Shown: positions 30,625-42,831 of the stretch, piece after piece
How positions within the stretch are numbered: the stretch's first letter is position 1
Layout of the letters: each line of letters opens with the position of its first letter
Assembly (NCBI GenBank): GCA_018105865.1
Contig: JACLAT010000142.1
Coordinates: 1 to 64,000 of the forward strand
Origin: Metaphire vulgaris
Taxonomy: Eukaryota > Annelida > Clitellata > Crassiclitellata > Megascolecidae
Direction: 5' to 3'
DNA length: 64,000 nucleotides
Translations under genes and position numbers: made by a program
The notes under the pieces: model-generated
Databases searched by the model: none
The model's input: the letters and a program-made list of their open reading frames with translations, nothing else
What the model was told of the DNA's origin: nothing

Positions 30625-32100
30625 AACCTAATTTATCGAGATAGCCTTTGAATCCGTTTACTGTTTCAACTGTCACTCCCACCTCGTCCAAACTGTTCCA
30701 TTTGTCCACAAACCTTGCACTAAAAAAGTTTCTTTCTTTTACCAACCCTCTGCTTAAACAATTTCCATTTGTGGCCTCTTGTGCTTTTATAGTGTGTCAA
30801 TGTAAAGAATCGATCGCATGGCACATCTACTTTCCCAGTCATTATTTTGTATGTTTCTATCAAATCACCCCCTCTCTCTTCTCCTTTCTAATGTTTTCAG
30901 TCCACAATATTGAAGTCTTTTATCGTAGCTTAAATTATGGCACCTATTGACCAACTTCGTTGCTCGTCTTTGCACTTTTTCAAAAAGCTCTATATCTTTT
31001 TCAAGAATGGATTCCATGCCTGAACACAGTATTATAGATGAGGCCTTACTAATGACTTATAAAGTTTTATGATTATATCTTTCTCTCGACTCATTATTGT
31101 CCTTTTCATCATTCCCAACATTTGGTTACCCTTTTTTGCTGCCCCCATGCATTGGTGAGATAGATTCATACTTCTATGAATGATTACCCCAAGGCTCTTT
31201 CTTTTTCTGTTGTGGTTAGAACCTTCCCCCCTAAAGAATATTCATTACCATTATTAGATTTCCCAACATGCATTACAGAACATTTATCAATATTGAAAAG
31301 CATCTGCCAGTCTACAGAACACTGAAACAATTTCCTTAGATCTTCCGGTAAAATTTTAGCATCATCCTCCGAGTCTATATTTCTACATATCTTTGTATCA
31401 TCGGCAAACTTTGAAATTTTGGATAGTAATCCTTCATCGGACTTCATCGGTCGACTCAGCCTTTTTCGCCGTGGTAAAATGAGGAGCAGTGGTAAAAATC
31501 TCTGCGATAAGTCAAACAGGTACGCTATGCGATACACTAGCCCCGTATCCGTGGCATTGCACGCCTGGCTGAGGGCTATAGAAACGGAGATCAGCGCCGC
31601 CTTATGAGCCCGTGAGGCTCGGGGAAGGACTTTGACTTTTTTTTGAATCCTTCATCGATATCATTTATATATATTAGAAAAAGCAATGGCCCCAGGCCCC
31701 CAGCACTGAACCCTGAGGCACTCCACTAATAACTCTTGCCCATTTCGAATGGCCTTCCCTAATTAATGCCAACCTTCTGTCTTCTTCCCTTCAACCAATT
31801 TTGAATCCATCTGAGAATATTTCCTCTTATTCCACAGGCCTTCAGTTTGCCAGCCAGCCTTATGTCGGTCCCTTTATCAAAAGCTTTGGCAAAATCTAAG
31901 TATATTATGTCTACTGCCTTGCCTTCATCTAGATTATCAAAAACCTCCTCCAGAAAGTCCAACAGGTTGGTCAGGCATGACCGCCCCTTTGTAAATCCGT
32001 GCTGACTATCTTTAACAATTTTATGACTAGTCAAATGTTCCAAAATGCTCTCTTTCAGTATTTTTACCATAACTTTACCGATTACAGAAGTTAGGCTCAC
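30625..32100 (-). pseudogene. LINE-C reverse transcriptase
   Basis: The frame 32100-31759 shows SLTSVIGKVMVKILKESIL, DSQHGFTKGRSCLTNLLDF and VDIIYLDFAKAFDKG (first catalytic aspartate). A GPLLFLIYINDIDEG segment follows at about 31700-31655. After the SINE the frame 31537-31184 resumes at LLSKISKFADDTKICRNID (FADD active site). The remainder (31180-30625) carries REKDIIIKLYKSLVRPHLEY and the CR1 C-terminus. Stops and shifts occur at several places. Confidence 0.88.
31440..31645 (+). mobile_element. SINE with 12-bp target duplication
   Basis: The duplication AATCCTTCATCG lies at 31428-31439 and 31646-31657, splitting the RT frame of LINE-C. The body shares GGTCGACTCAGCC and GAGGAGCAG with the SINEs at 13085 and 15072 but lacks the tRNA-like head. 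It ends GGACTTTGACTTTTTTTTG, a T-run like a Pol III terminator. It is either 5'-truncated or a different subfamily. Confidence 0.88.
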
Positions 32101-32149
32101 TGGTCTGTAATTGCTTGATTCACTTCGTTTTCCCTTCTTGAACAGTGGG

Positions 32150-33410
32150 CTGGCTAGTGACTAATGCATCTCTCCAGTCTTGTGGTACTACTCCAGTTTT
32201 GAGTGATTCATTGATTAATTATCAAAGCAATTGCATGGCCTATTTCATTTCGAACCTCGTAAAGAATCTTCGGATGTAAGCCATCTAATCCTGGGCTTTT
32301 GTCTGTCTTTAAATTGGTCGAAACTTTGATAACACATTCTTTTGTACACACTATATCTGTTAGCATTTCTTCTTCGTTTCCATCGAACACCGTTTTGGCT
32401 TCTGGCATGGTATTTGTATTTTCCTCGGTAAATACTGATCAAAAATATATGTTACACCATAATCTGTGCAGTTTCTACATCATCTGTTATTGCACATACT
32501 GCGCTGTCCAAGAGGGGACCGGCTGTGTCCTTTCGTCTCAACTTTCTATTACAATATTTGTAGAAACTTTTACTGTTCTGTTATATATTTTTGGCTAACC
32601 TGCGTTCAAAATTTGCAATAGCCACCTTGTTAGTAACTGCTCACGCTTTTCTTTTCTGGGTATAGTGTTCCTCGAAGATCTTGAGTCTGTGCTGATTCTG
32701 CTCACTTCCTTTACTTGCCAATCTGAGTTTACCTAGACTCCTCCACGCTTTGTTTTTCGCCCTTCTTTTCCGTTTCACTTCTCTTGTTATCCAAGGAAGT
32801 TTGTTATTAATTTTCTTCTGTTTGGGTATGGTCCATTCTATAACTTTGGACATATATTTGGTAAATATGCTCCAGCCTTCCTCTGTGTCTTTTCCTGTTA
32901 TCTCCCTCTCCAATTCCATATCTATAATCATCTTCCTTGCCAGATCATATTCTCCCTTAAAATGTTGCATCTTTCTAAAACCTGCTTTTGTTGACCTATC
33001 CCAAAGTTAATAGTAAAACTGACCATTTGGTGATCACTTGTTGCAAAATTCTGCCCAACCTCCACATTGTCTGTTCGCTCCATGGCATGCAAGCCTTCTT
33101 TAATGTAAAGTAGAACCCCTCCTGCTCCATGACACGTTTGCTGCTCTGATTTTTCTTATCTTTTCTAAACATAGCATATCCCTATAAATTTAATTCGGTA
33201 TCATCAATGTCACAATGCACACTTGGCCCACGATTCTGTGATTCCGATAATGTCTGGACACATAACTTTTACTTGCATCTCCAACTCGGCCATTTTATAA
33301 ACCCCAATCAAACCCCTGGCATCTACATAAAACATTTCATTGATTTTCCATACCCTGACATATTATCTACATTACCGTTATTAATAATTCCATCTGTATT
33401 ATTATTGTGA
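32150..33410 (-). pseudogene. LINE-C endonuclease end and linker
   Basis: Reverse translation of 33340-33200 gives ARGLIGVYKMAELEMQ and DIIGITESWAK, the endonuclease glutamate block. At about 33130-33010 come GAGGVLLYIKEGLHA and SDHQMVSFTI, the final SDH block. The 32970-32641 frame is the linker before RT, with WTIPKQKKINNKLPWITREV and RRAKNKAWRSLGK. The 32408-32208 frame starts the RT with LKTDKSPGLDGLHPKIL. Confidence 0.82.
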
Positions 33411-33640
33411 CAGCTAGAGAAACCATATTCTATGTCACCCCAGATTTATGCCTATTTACTTCTGTATTATCTCTATATTTGATTTCACCTTTACCACTTA
33501 GAAATATGGCTTTATCCCTAACTGTCAATCTACTTAGTTTAAAGCCTTACAGTTACAGCAGTATCACCGGGGGCGGGTTTTCGGCTATTATAAATGAGTT
33601 ACAACTTATCTTGCGAGAGGTATGACATTACTGAATCTCT

Positions 33641-34472
33641 AATTCACGCTACTCGAAACCCGCAAGATGATCTCTTGGAACACTCGCTCAAACACAACCC
33701 AATAAACCCAAAGACTTCCTTTCTCAAAATTAAATAACATTTATTAAAAATCACTTAACTAATCACCCACCAACATGGCGTTCGAGTTAGTAAGGCATGG
33801 GTCTATTTGTTACTGGTAAATGTTCAACCGACTAGAGTACAGCTTAAAACTTGTCTGTACATAATTATATAATTATATTAAATTGACTTGCACGTAGTTG
33901 TTCATGGATAGCGATCATAGCGTTCAGGAAGGTAGCGGAATAAACATCGGTCATCAGTTCGGTTGCAAGTTGTCGAACTTTGGATACGCCATCAAACCTT
34001 GGACGATTCGGAACCAATTCACGGTGGCTACGTTCTTGAAGACCCGCAGACGTGACGACACTCTCTCGCTTTCTTCGACTGTGGACGAGGCGGCGGTTTC
34101 GTAGTGACGCCCACGACGAATGTAGACAAGACGTCCCCTTCGTAGTGACGCCCTCGTTGTCTATTCGCACGTCGACTGGACGACTGGAACGATGTTTCGT
34201 CTCGAAGTATCGACTGAGTAGAGACGACGACCCCACATAGTAGATCAAGAAGTGGCCCAGTTCCAGTAGACTTCCGCTTCCATGAGACTCGATCCGGTTG
34301 AGGCTAAAACTGCTTTACAACGCACTGGTTATATACCTTTCACCTAGAACATTCTAGAACTATTGGTCAGCCATGCATGACGATGCACACGGCACTAACT
34401 GTAATGTTGACCCACTTAACTAGACCAGAATTTTCCATTTTAACAAACCACACACACATACATACACATTCA
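33641..34472. other. Unassigned; possible LTR or transposon segment
   Basis: A 127-codon frame on the minus strand (34248-33865) has no recognisable domain. It may be coding by chance, because the segment is GC-richer than its flanks. On the minus strand a TTTTAATAAATG signal lies at about 33742. I cannot assign the region. Confidence 0.3.
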
Positions 34473-34696
34473 CTGCCATAGTTAGTTAGTTAGTTAATAT
34501 GCCAACTTATATAGAGCTATAGTCACAGCAGGCCAAGATCAAGAGCGCTTTACAGATTGCACTTAAATGAGATGTTAAACAAGTGCGTCTTAAGTCTGGT
34601 AGCAAACATTTCTAGACTATTCGCATTAGTCACAATGTCAGGCAGCGAATTCCAGAGGAGGGGATTCCCCTCGGGTGAAAGACCTCTCCCCAAATT

Positions 34697-35092
34697 TCAC
34701 TGTCTTAGATGGAGGGGTACAACCAATTGGACCCGATTACATGAACGAAGCTGCCGCCGACAGTCAGTGAGCGATGGCCTATGCACAAGTTCAGCCAAGT
34801 AGACTGGGCAGGCGGGATCATTGAGGGACCGAAATGTCAGGCAGCATCTCTTGTAGATGATGCGCTCAGGGATGCGCAGCCAGTGCAGCTTGTCCTTGAG
34901 TAAGGGGGTGATGTGCTCGCCCCGTCTGGCACCGTAGATCATGCGGGCAGAAGCATTGAGGATCATCTGCAGACGGCTCAATTGGGCTTCTGGTAGGCCA
35001 AGGAGGATGCTTTTGCAGTAGTCGATCCTCGTAATGACAACGGCACGCACGAGTTGGATCGCTGCCGACGTTGGAAGGTGCCGACGTATCAT
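34697..35092 (-). pseudogene. LINE-A copy 2 RT C-terminal part
   Basis: The frame reads VVITRIDYCKSILLGLPEAQ, LSRLQMILNASARMIYGARR, GEHITPLLKDKLHWLRIPER and VYLAELVHRPSLTDCRRQL. It matches copy 1 residue by residue with few changes. Confidence 0.88.
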
Positions 35093-35894
35093 CCTGATCC
35101 TCCGAAGCTGATAGAAGGAACTCCGAGTGACATTGCTGATGTGACCATCGAGCGAAAGCGATTCGTCTAACAGAACTCCAAGGAGGCGTATACTTCAGCC
35201 GACGGTACGATTTCAATCCCATCAATGACAAACGGTACACGACTGAGCAAGTGCCTCCTCCTGGGAGTAGAAATCCACAGCACTTCGGTTTTGCCAGGAT
35301 TCAGTGCTAGACGATTGATTGATTGATTGATTGAAGAAGGTTTATTTTCAACTCAACTGGATAACATTTACATACACTAAACACAATTAAAATTAAGTAA
35401 CAGGTAATACATGACCCTAAATAATGGAGTAAATGAGAACAGTAAAACAACAAAAAGACAAACTTCAGTCAGACAAAACTAAAAATACATCACTTTAGAG
35501 TAAGCAAGTAGCTAAATTAACAAGTAACATAGTAAACAATTGATAGTAGCAGTTATACCATTGCATGCAGATATGGAAAACAATAAAATTACAAAGTAAT
35601 GAGCAGTATCAAAATAAAAATTATACATCATGGTAATTGGGGTCAATGAAATTAGAATGGAAGAGTAACAGTTAATATAGTGAGTAGAAAAAAAGTTGAC
35701 CTAAGGGATAAATATATCCCGATTGGTGGTCAACTTGGTATACAAGTAAAGTAACCTTTTAAGTAAATCTAATTCAGCAGTATTTTATGAGTCAATAAGA
35801 ATATAGTAGATCTAGAGAAACAGAATTTGGATAAGCTATAATTAGTTAGAAGGAACATATGTATAACAAATGGTGGAATAGAAATAACACATGG

Positions 35895-38164
35895 CTATAA
35901 GTCATTATTAAGCAGAAAGGATTTAATGGTAGATTTAAAAATTATAAAATTGTTTATACTCTTGAGTTGGTCTGGAATACCATTCCAAATGCAGGGTCCA
36001 TAATGTTTAATGGTAAAGAGTCGTTTGTTTGTTTTAGCATATGAAAGATGCAAATTGTTATTAGATCTTGTCATGTGTTTATGAATGTCATAATTAAGTG
36101 TAAAGTATTTATTTATATAGAAAAATGTGGGAAGTAACTTATTTACATATTTGTAGATAAATAGAGCTGTTTGGTATTTGTTTAGGTTTACAATGTTGAG
36201 TATATGATATTTGAGGTAAAGTTGCTGAGTTTTATAATTATTTCCCATATTAAAAGTTAATCTTATGGCTTTATTTTGCATTATTTGTATTTTCTCAGTA
36301 ATATTTTTGTAATTATGGCCCCATATTAAATTACAATAGGTAATATGTGAATGGATGAGGGCAAAATATAATGTATGAAGAGCAGACTTATTGAGAAACT
36401 TTTTGATATGATTGATAATGTTGATGTTTTTAGCCAACTTTTGTTTAAGAATTTCAGCATATGCTTTCCATTCAAGGTGATGGTCAATTGTGACTCCAAG
36501 AAATTTTGTTGAGGTGGATTGTTTAATTTCAATACCATTTATATTTATAGTTAATTGCATATTGGTTATCCTCCTTTTAGAACAGAAATTAATAAAAGTT
36601 GATTTTTCAGAGTTAAGGCATAGTTTATTAATATGAAACCAGTTAAAAACTTTAGTAAGTTCGGTATTTATTGAACCCATTAATTCACGTAAATTATGAT
36701 GACTGGCTACAAGATTGGTATCATCAGCAAATAAGAGATAGCTAAATAAAGAGGATACATTAGGCAGGTCATTTATGTAAATTATAAAAAGAAGTGGCCC
36801 CAGAATTGATCCCTGCGGGACACCATACTTAATATCTTTATATTCGGAGGCTTTATTATTAACAAATGTGTATTGTTTACGGTCTGCTAAATAATTGTGG
36901 AACCAATCAAGTACTATACCGTTTAAACCATAATATGAAAGTTTATGTAAGAGTATTCTGTGATCAATAATATCAAAAGCTTTGAGAGATCCAGGAATAT
37001 ACCAATTGTATGAATGTTATTTTCTATGTTAGAGGATATTAGATCTGTTAAATGCAAAATGGGCATGTAAGTAGCATGATTTGGTCTAAAACCAAATTGA
37101 AAGGGAGATAACATATTAAATTTTTCCATATAGTTTACCAATCTATTAAACACGGCTTTTTCAAAAAATTTTGAGAATATGGGTAAAATTGATATGGGTC
37201 TATAATTAGAGACATCATTTTTAGATCCAGTTTTGTATATTGGGGACACTTTAGCTAATTTGATTTCATTAGGTACTATTCCTGTAGTAAAGGAGGCATT
37301 AATAATGTCAGATAGTATTTCATCGATGCATTTGGCACATTTAATGACTACTTTTTGATTAATTTCATCATAACCGGTAGAGTTTTTAGTTTTAAGGTTC
37401 ATAATTATATCATTTATTTCATATGCAGTTGTTGGATAAAGTTGGAATTGTAGGTTCATAGGATTATTATTTAAAGTTTTGTTTAGCAAATTATAGTTGA
37501 TGGTATTATCAAATTTTGTTGCAATGTTCGGTCCAACGTCAGCAAAGTAATCATTAAATAGATTTGGAATGTTAATTTCATTGTTATTTAGGTCAGTTTT
37601 GGACTTGATATTAATATCAATTTTTTTATGTTTGTCCTTATTAAGAATGTTATTGATGTGTTTCCAAACATTGTTATTCGAGTTGATATAGTTAGTAAAT
37701 TTCTCAGAATAATAAGTTTTTTCTGCAAGTTTTAGGATTTTTTTTAGATTATTATTATATTTATTAAATGCATTCTTGTTCGTGCTAGTTGGATTTAATA
37801 GATACTTTTTGTAACGTCTATTTTTGACTTGGATAGATTTAAATAATGCTTTAGTCATCCAAGGTTTTTTATATTTTTTGTTGTTAACAGAATGATTAAT
37901 TGTGGGAAAAGCTTCGTGATAATTTATAGTAAATTTGTTAAGGAATGTAGAATATGCTATATCAGGTTTATTGCTGGAGCATGCTAATTTAACATCAGAC
38001 CAATCAACACTCTGTAGTTTAGAAATAAAGTTAGATATGTTGCTGTCATTAATTATTCTGGAGGTCTTATTTATTATAGTCTCAGATCTAATGGGTTTGG
38101 TGTCATAGGTTAATAATATTGGAAGGTGGTCAGAAATTGAATTATAAATGACAGCTGTGTTCAT
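35895..38164 (-). pseudogene. LINE-B ORF2 reverse transcriptase
   Basis: From 38164: SISDHLPILLTYD closes the endonuclease. RT follows with LKTKNSTGYDEINQKVVIKC, NYRPISILPIFSKFFEKAVF, LSPFQFGFRPNHATYMPIL and IGIFLDLSK. A single missing base at about 36985 breaks the frame inside the KAFDIID motif. The other frame then continues through LADRKQYTFVN, GVPQGSILGPLLFIIYIND and LLFADDTNLVAS (FADD) to the thumb and C-terminus with TKFLGVTIDHHLEW, LIHSHITYCNLIWGHN, GPCIWNGIPDQLKSI and IKSFLLNN. It resembles the plus-strand copy at 16859-18010. CR1/L2/Rex-like affiliation is inferred from the C-terminal LWNxLPxxLR motif. Confidence 0.9.
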
Positions 38165-38199
38165 GGAATCATAAAGGTAGTTACTAAAGAAATTATCTA

Positions 38200-38943
38200 T
38201 TAGAGTGGAGGTATATTCAGTGATTCTGGTAGGTTTGTTAATGAGGGTAAAAATTTGTTGGATGTAAGCATGTTATTAAAATTAGCAGTTGGTTCATGTT
38301 TATGTGTATTAAGGAGGTTAATATTAAAGTCTCCTATTATTAAGACTTTATTTTTACTATCATATTTATTTATCAATGCTTCTAGTTCAGAGGTAAAAGT
38401 GGGAATGGCTGTATTTGGAGGTCTATAAATGCAAATTAGTATTAACTTACTATTGAGACAATTAATTTTTAGAACTAAATATTCAAAAGTAGTTATTTCA
38501 ATAGAAGAAGGATCGATACGTTCATAGATGATGTTATTTTCAATAAAGAATCCCACCCCTCCTCCTTTAGTATTAGCAGCTCTTGATTTGTGCTCAAATT
38601 TGTAGCCATCTATATGTGTAATTTCAGCAATTTCATTTTCAATCCAGGTTTCGGTAACTGCAATTATATTTGCTTTAACAGTGGTAGCTAACAAGTTAAT
38701 TTCATTGGTTTTATTATAAATGCTTCTGCAATTGCAATGTAAAATATTAAACTGAGAGATAATATTTAGTTTATTAAAATAAGAATCTATGTCCTCTAGA
38801 TCAAGGTAGTCACAGTTGGGAATTACTAAGTTATTAAAGAAGTTTAAATCAGGATCGGTGTCTTCTTCATGCTTAGATATTTTGTTGTCACAGTAATCAA
38901 CTAAATTAAATAATAAATTTTCTCTTTCGCTATCTAAATTCAT
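38200..38943 (-). pseudogene. LINE-B ORF2 endonuclease domain
   Basis: The frame starts MNLDSERENLLFNLVDYCD and contains the APE-type endonuclease: FNILHCNCRSIYNKTNEINL, NIIAVTETWIENEI (catalytic E), GGGVGFFIENNI, LICIYRPPNTAIP and VLIIGDFNINLLNTH (GDxN). A one-base frameshift near 38240 moves the coding to another frame, where the SDHLPILL block completes the domain at about 38130. All expected catalytic motifs are present. Confidence 0.9.
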
Positions 38944-38944
38944 A

Positions 38945-39963
38945 AGTAAATACCAAAATACCTTAACTATAAAATACGATACAGTAAATACTTAAATAAG
39001 ACTTAATTAGAAACTAAGACAAAACTATAGTCAGAGAGAGAGCTGGCCAGGAATAATAAAGGAATTAGTCATTAATCAAGATTCACAAATTTTGATGTAG
39101 AGTAAAACTAGTTCCAATACAAGAAACTGCCAACATGGCAAGTGAAATTAAACTAGTATTAAACTGAAATTAAGAAATGCACCACTTTAGCGCTAAACAA
39201 TTTCCAAGATAGGAGTAGAGAGTAAGTCCAATACAAGAATTAATATACGAACAGACACAATAATCGATAGGAAGTGGAAAAGTTCAAAGACAAAATTCCG
39301 AGAAAAGCAAAATAAAAGTATCGCATCAGTGCCAGGTAATTACAAGATCAGTAGTAAAAACAAAAACATTTCAACGCAATGCATTTCATTCATATTAGTA
39401 CAATGTTAATTAGGTAAGAGTAATGTTCAAAAGAAAGAGCACCACATCAGTGCCAATCTAATTCAGTAATCCAAGTATAATATGTATCATGTTACAATAT
39501 AGTTAAAATACTGAAATAGTCTAAATGGGTTTACATTATAAAGTTTGACGCAAGAGAAAAAAAGGACTTAAATGCTAAATTCAGTTGAGTGGAACAAAAG
39601 TTATCATAAATAATAATTCGTAATATGAATACTGGTCAAATGATGGTTTGTTTTCAAACAGATGAGATAAATCAGTACATTATAAGGCCAGAGTAGACCA
39701 GAAAATTCTAAAAATACATAACATTGGCATTGATCATATGCAAGTATGTTCAAGGACATGAGAAAATTTTGAAATTAATACAAGAACAAAGGACATTGGC
39801 AAAGAAGCATTTATAAAAGTATATAACATACTCTAATAGAAGCCTTTGACGAGGAGGAACGAGGAAGTTAAAAGGTTTCTCAAGATCCTTGACCTTCGAA
39901 ACTTCAAAAGGGTTAGGAGAACTTTTCATGACGTAAGACTTAGATGAAGAGAAAATGATGAAG
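38945..39963. other. LINE-B inter-ORF spacer, about 1 kb
   Basis: AT-rich sequence with no frame of note between the ORF1 stop and the ORF2 start. A minus-strand frame at 40106-39750 overlaps ORF1 out of phase and is a shadow. Such a long spacer is unusual for elements of this kind. Confidence 0.6.
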
Positions 39964-40722
39964 CTAATTGTACTTCTCAAGATCATAAATATTCGAAATT
40001 CTAATGGGGTTGGAGAATTTTTCTTTACGTAAGAAGACTTCGCCCCTGTACGTCCAGGTTGACGAGATCTTATTAAGCCTTCGCAGTGTGCGTGCCTTGA
40101 AAGCAAGCTCCGAGGTTCTTTTAGTTAGTCTCTCATTGTAAAAGATTCGTGGATACTGGTTGGAATCCTTACGAAGAGATTTGGCTTGTTGAATTACTTC
40201 ATTCTTTTTATGAATCGAGGCAAAGCTTACCAGTATGGAAGTTGGAGCAGAGCTGACTTTGTTCTTGTTGATAAGATAAGCAAAGTTTATATCTTTGCCT
40301 TCAAGTTGAAGACCGAGATCATCTCTTATATGACTTACAACCGTCTCGCAGACATCATTGTTGGTTGGTTGTTGCGGGTCCTTGGTTTCAGAATCACTGG
40401 GGGTCTTTGATGTATTAATCTTAAGACCACATATTATAAGTTCATTCATCAAGTTTTGTTTTTCTAAATTTTCCACTCGTTCATTCAGTTTCACTATGTC
40501 ATGATTGATCGGTTCCATTTGTTTGGTGACAATGTCGGTTGTTAATTGGATAATGGAAGATTTCAGATTATTGTTTAATTCCAAGGTTAGCTCTTTGAAT
40601 TTAACTTCCAGCTTTGAGTTGAAATCGGATATGAGCTTGTCCAAAAATTTACTGGTCACACGGTCGTCACACAGTGCTTCAATAATTTCATCATGCTTTA
40701 CAGATTTTTTGGCCATCCTCAA
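39964..40722 (-). CDS. LINE-B ORF1, coiled-coil RNA-binding protein
   Basis: The 252-codon frame is intact. Residues about 25-95 form a charged heptad-like coiled coil (LELNNNLKSSIIQL, VKLNERVENLEKQ). The segment ENLEKQNLMNELIICGLKIN begins an RRM-like fold as in L1-type ORF1 proteins. The C-terminal part has SILVSFASIHKKNEVIQQAK and FYNERLTKRTSELAFKARTL, and ends in RISNIYDLEKYN. L1 ORF1 relatives bind the element RNA and act as chaperones; that role is inferred here. The start used is MRMAKK; a start at MAKK is equally possible. Confidence 0.82.
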   Translation of the reverse strand: MRMAKKSVKHDEIIEALCDDRVTSKFLDKLISDFNSKLEVKFKELTLELNNNLKSSIIQLTTDIVTKQMEPINHDIVKLNERVENLEKQNLMNELIICGLKINTSKTPSDSETKDPQQPTNNDVCETVVSHIRDDLGLQLEGKDINFAYLINKNKVSSAPTSILVSFASIHKKNEVIQQAKSLRKDSNQYPRIFYNERLTKRTSELAFKARTLRRLNKISSTWTYRGEVFLRKEKFSNPIRISNIYDLEKYN

Positions 40723-41069
40723 ATAAAGAATGCCAAGAAGAATTAAGAGTAACTGGTTGATAATTCAGTATTTCTTCATACAGTGCTTCAGTACATTCAT
40801 CGTGATTTACCGATTATTTGCCGTATTTTAGTAAGAATATCAAGAGAGTTTAGAGCATCGGATATTACTTCAATAGTTCTCCATTAATCGACCTTGACAT
40901 CGCGTGCGCTAAAGGTAGAGAGTATTTCATCAGTTGATCCTGGCCTTGATATAAATCTCAGAAAATAAGCTTCATGATATCCGATGATATCACGATATCA
41001 AATGACTAAATATTTAATTATTTCAATGTTAAGTCGAGAATTATCGGTAATGTTAAGAGTTTTTGAGAA
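40723..41069. other. LINE-B 5' region
   Basis: Non-coding leader of LINE-B. Near 40975-41000 it contains GATATC repeats that could form small hairpins. No promoter motif is recognised with confidence. Confidence 0.5.
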
Positions 41070-42205
41070 TACTTGACTTCAGTCCAATGTCTGATCTTTG
41101 TAATACAGGCGATGACACGATCGCGTAGTAGGTCCATATCCTCAGGGAGGCATGAGGCGTATATCTGCACATCATCAGCATAGGCATGTGCCGCCAGGCC
41201 GCACGATTCAATGATTTGTCCAATGTCTGCAACATAAAGAACAAACAGAAGTGGACCTGGAACAGATCCCTGCGGTACTCCGCTGAGGACAGGGCGCGCG
41301 GCAGACACAGAACGATTCCAACGGACTGACTGCGACCTGTCTTTGAGATAGTCATGTATCCTGGAGAGGACTTTGCCATTGATTCCAAAGGTTAGCTCAA
41401 GACGTCGGAGGATTATTTCGTGGTTCACTGTGTCGAAGGCGGCAGATAGGTCGAGTACACATAGGAGCGCCACCTGTCCATTCGTTATCGCATCGACGAT
41501 GTCATTATAAATACGCAGGATGGCCGTTTCCGTGGAGTGGCCGCGCCTGTAAGCTGACTGGTATTTCGGCATTAACCCGTTCGTCGACAGATATCCGACC
41601 ATTTGCATATTCACAATTCTCTCTAATACTTTAGAGAGGAATGTAAGATTGGAGACCGGACGATAGTTGGCAACATCAGCGGGATTAGCTCCTGGTCGCT
41701 TAAGGTGCGGATGGACAATCGCATGTTTCCATGGCGTCGGGAACTCACCAGTTCTCAGCGAAATAGACATAAGCGTCACCAGAAATGGAGCTAAGATGTC
41801 AATGACTTCTTTGAGAAGCCATACCGGGAGAGGATCTAGTTCGCACTGTTTGTTCGGGGATGACCGAACGATCGCTATAACGTTCGCTGTCGATAGAGGG
41901 ACGAACACAGAGAAGAAGGATCCTGTGTGCACTATGTACTCCGCAGGCCCGGCATCAGACGTTGTCTCACAAATAGCGGTAATTTTGTCTTCGAGGTGTT
42001 GGTGGAAGTCATCCGCGGAGAAGCTGGTAGGAGCACTGGAGGTCAGATCAGCATTGCCGAGAAGCTTGTCTAGGTGCCTCCACGTCTGTTTTGGGTCTGA
42101 TGAAGCCGAATCCAGCGCCTTTCTCCAGTATTGGCGGCTCTTGGTCCAAACTAGGCGCCTACTGGCCTGAAGAGCTGAGCGCCAGGTGTTATGGGCCTCG
42201 ACCAC
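41018..42205 (-). pseudogene. LINE-A copy 2 reverse transcriptase, palm region
   Basis: A 395-codon open frame gives the best LINE-A polymerase in the window. Order: linker VEAHNTWRSALQASRRL; DPLPVWLLKEVIDILAPFL; ANYRPVSNLTFLSKVLERI; KYQSAYRRGHSTETAIL; CVLDLSAAFDTVNHEIIL (catalytic D); LSGVPQGSVPGPLLFVLYVA; and HAYADDVQIYAS (YADD). The last 20 or so residues after the LINE-B junction near 41070 are LINE-B sequence read by chance. The enzyme would copy the LINE RNA at the nicked target. Confidence 0.9.
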
Positions 42206-42231
42206 GTTTCCCGAACCCTTCTTTTTCCGTT

Positions 42232-42792
42232 TCAGGTAGAGCCTTTCAAGACGACGTGTTGTACATCGCGCTTGCCTGCAATCATGGTCGTAATAGGGGC
42301 GACGAGTTCGAATCCGAACGGCGACTCAGTCACCGGCGCAAGCTCGTCCAAGATTTCCGTTATGACTGAGTAATATCGATCAGCCAGTTCAGTTGCGGAT
42401 CCAGGCTCACTGAAATCCAGAGGATCACATAGCGCTGACCTCTTAAGCCGTACGATAAACTGGTCTTGGTCAAAGGACGACCAGCGCCTCCTCCGGATGG
42501 TCATATACTCCGGACGTGGGCAAGGGGCCGAGACTGACCAGTGGACCAATTTATGGTCAGAGAGCCCAGTCTCGACTACAGCGACATCAAGAGAGTCACT
42601 GTCCTCAGATGTAATAGCCACGTCTAGCAACCCACCACGCTCATGGGTCGACTCACGTACGCATTGATGCAGATTAAACGTGTCCAGTAGCTGGGCAAAT
42701 TTCAGGCTATCCGTGTCCGTCGGACGTTCCAGATGAAAGTTCAAATCACCGATAATCCATATAGGACTGTTGTAGGTAGCTAAAGATAGCAT
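42232..42792 (-). pseudogene. LINE-A copy 2 endonuclease, C-terminal half
   Basis: The frame reads NSPIWIIGDLNFHLERPTD, the catalytic GDxN block, then HERGGLLDVAITSEDSDSL and GLSDHKLVHW, the SDH block, and continues into the linker RRRWSSFDQDQFIVRLKRS. The N-terminal half is lost to 5' truncation at about 42790. Confidence 0.87.
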
Positions 42793-42831
42793 AGTTAAAT
42801 GTTAAATAGTAGCATAGTTAAGATAGCATAG

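Larger units (their letters stand above)
30612..33640 (-). mobile_element. CR1-clade LINE (LINE-C), 5'-truncated
   Basis: On the minus strand the order is endonuclease (about 33400-33000), linker, reverse transcriptase (about 32970-31180) and C-terminal region to about 30625, all with frameshifts. The C-terminal motif YKSLVRPHLEYCVQAWNP and the final FSARFVDKWNSLDEVGV with VNGFKGYLDK are typical of the CR1 clade. It ends at TE-X. A SINE (31440-31645) is inserted in the RT. Confidence 0.88.
35322..41069 (-). mobile_element. LINE-B, nearly intact 5.7-kb non-LTR retrotransposon
   Basis: It interrupts LINE-A copy 2 between GTGCTAGACGATT and TTGACTTCAG, sequences that are adjacent in LINE-A copy 1. 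From 5' to 3' on the minus strand: 5' region (41069-40723), ORF1 (40722-39964), a long AT-rich spacer, ORF2 endonuclease and RT (38943-35895), a 570-base 3' region and a (CAAT)n tail (35322-35334). No convincing target duplication is seen. Only two frameshifts separate ORF2 from intactness, so it is among the youngest insertions here. Confidence 0.92.

Noticed and set aside
33865..34248. 127-codon minus-strand frame as a retroelement protein
   Set aside because: No motif could be matched; kept only as unassigned sequence.
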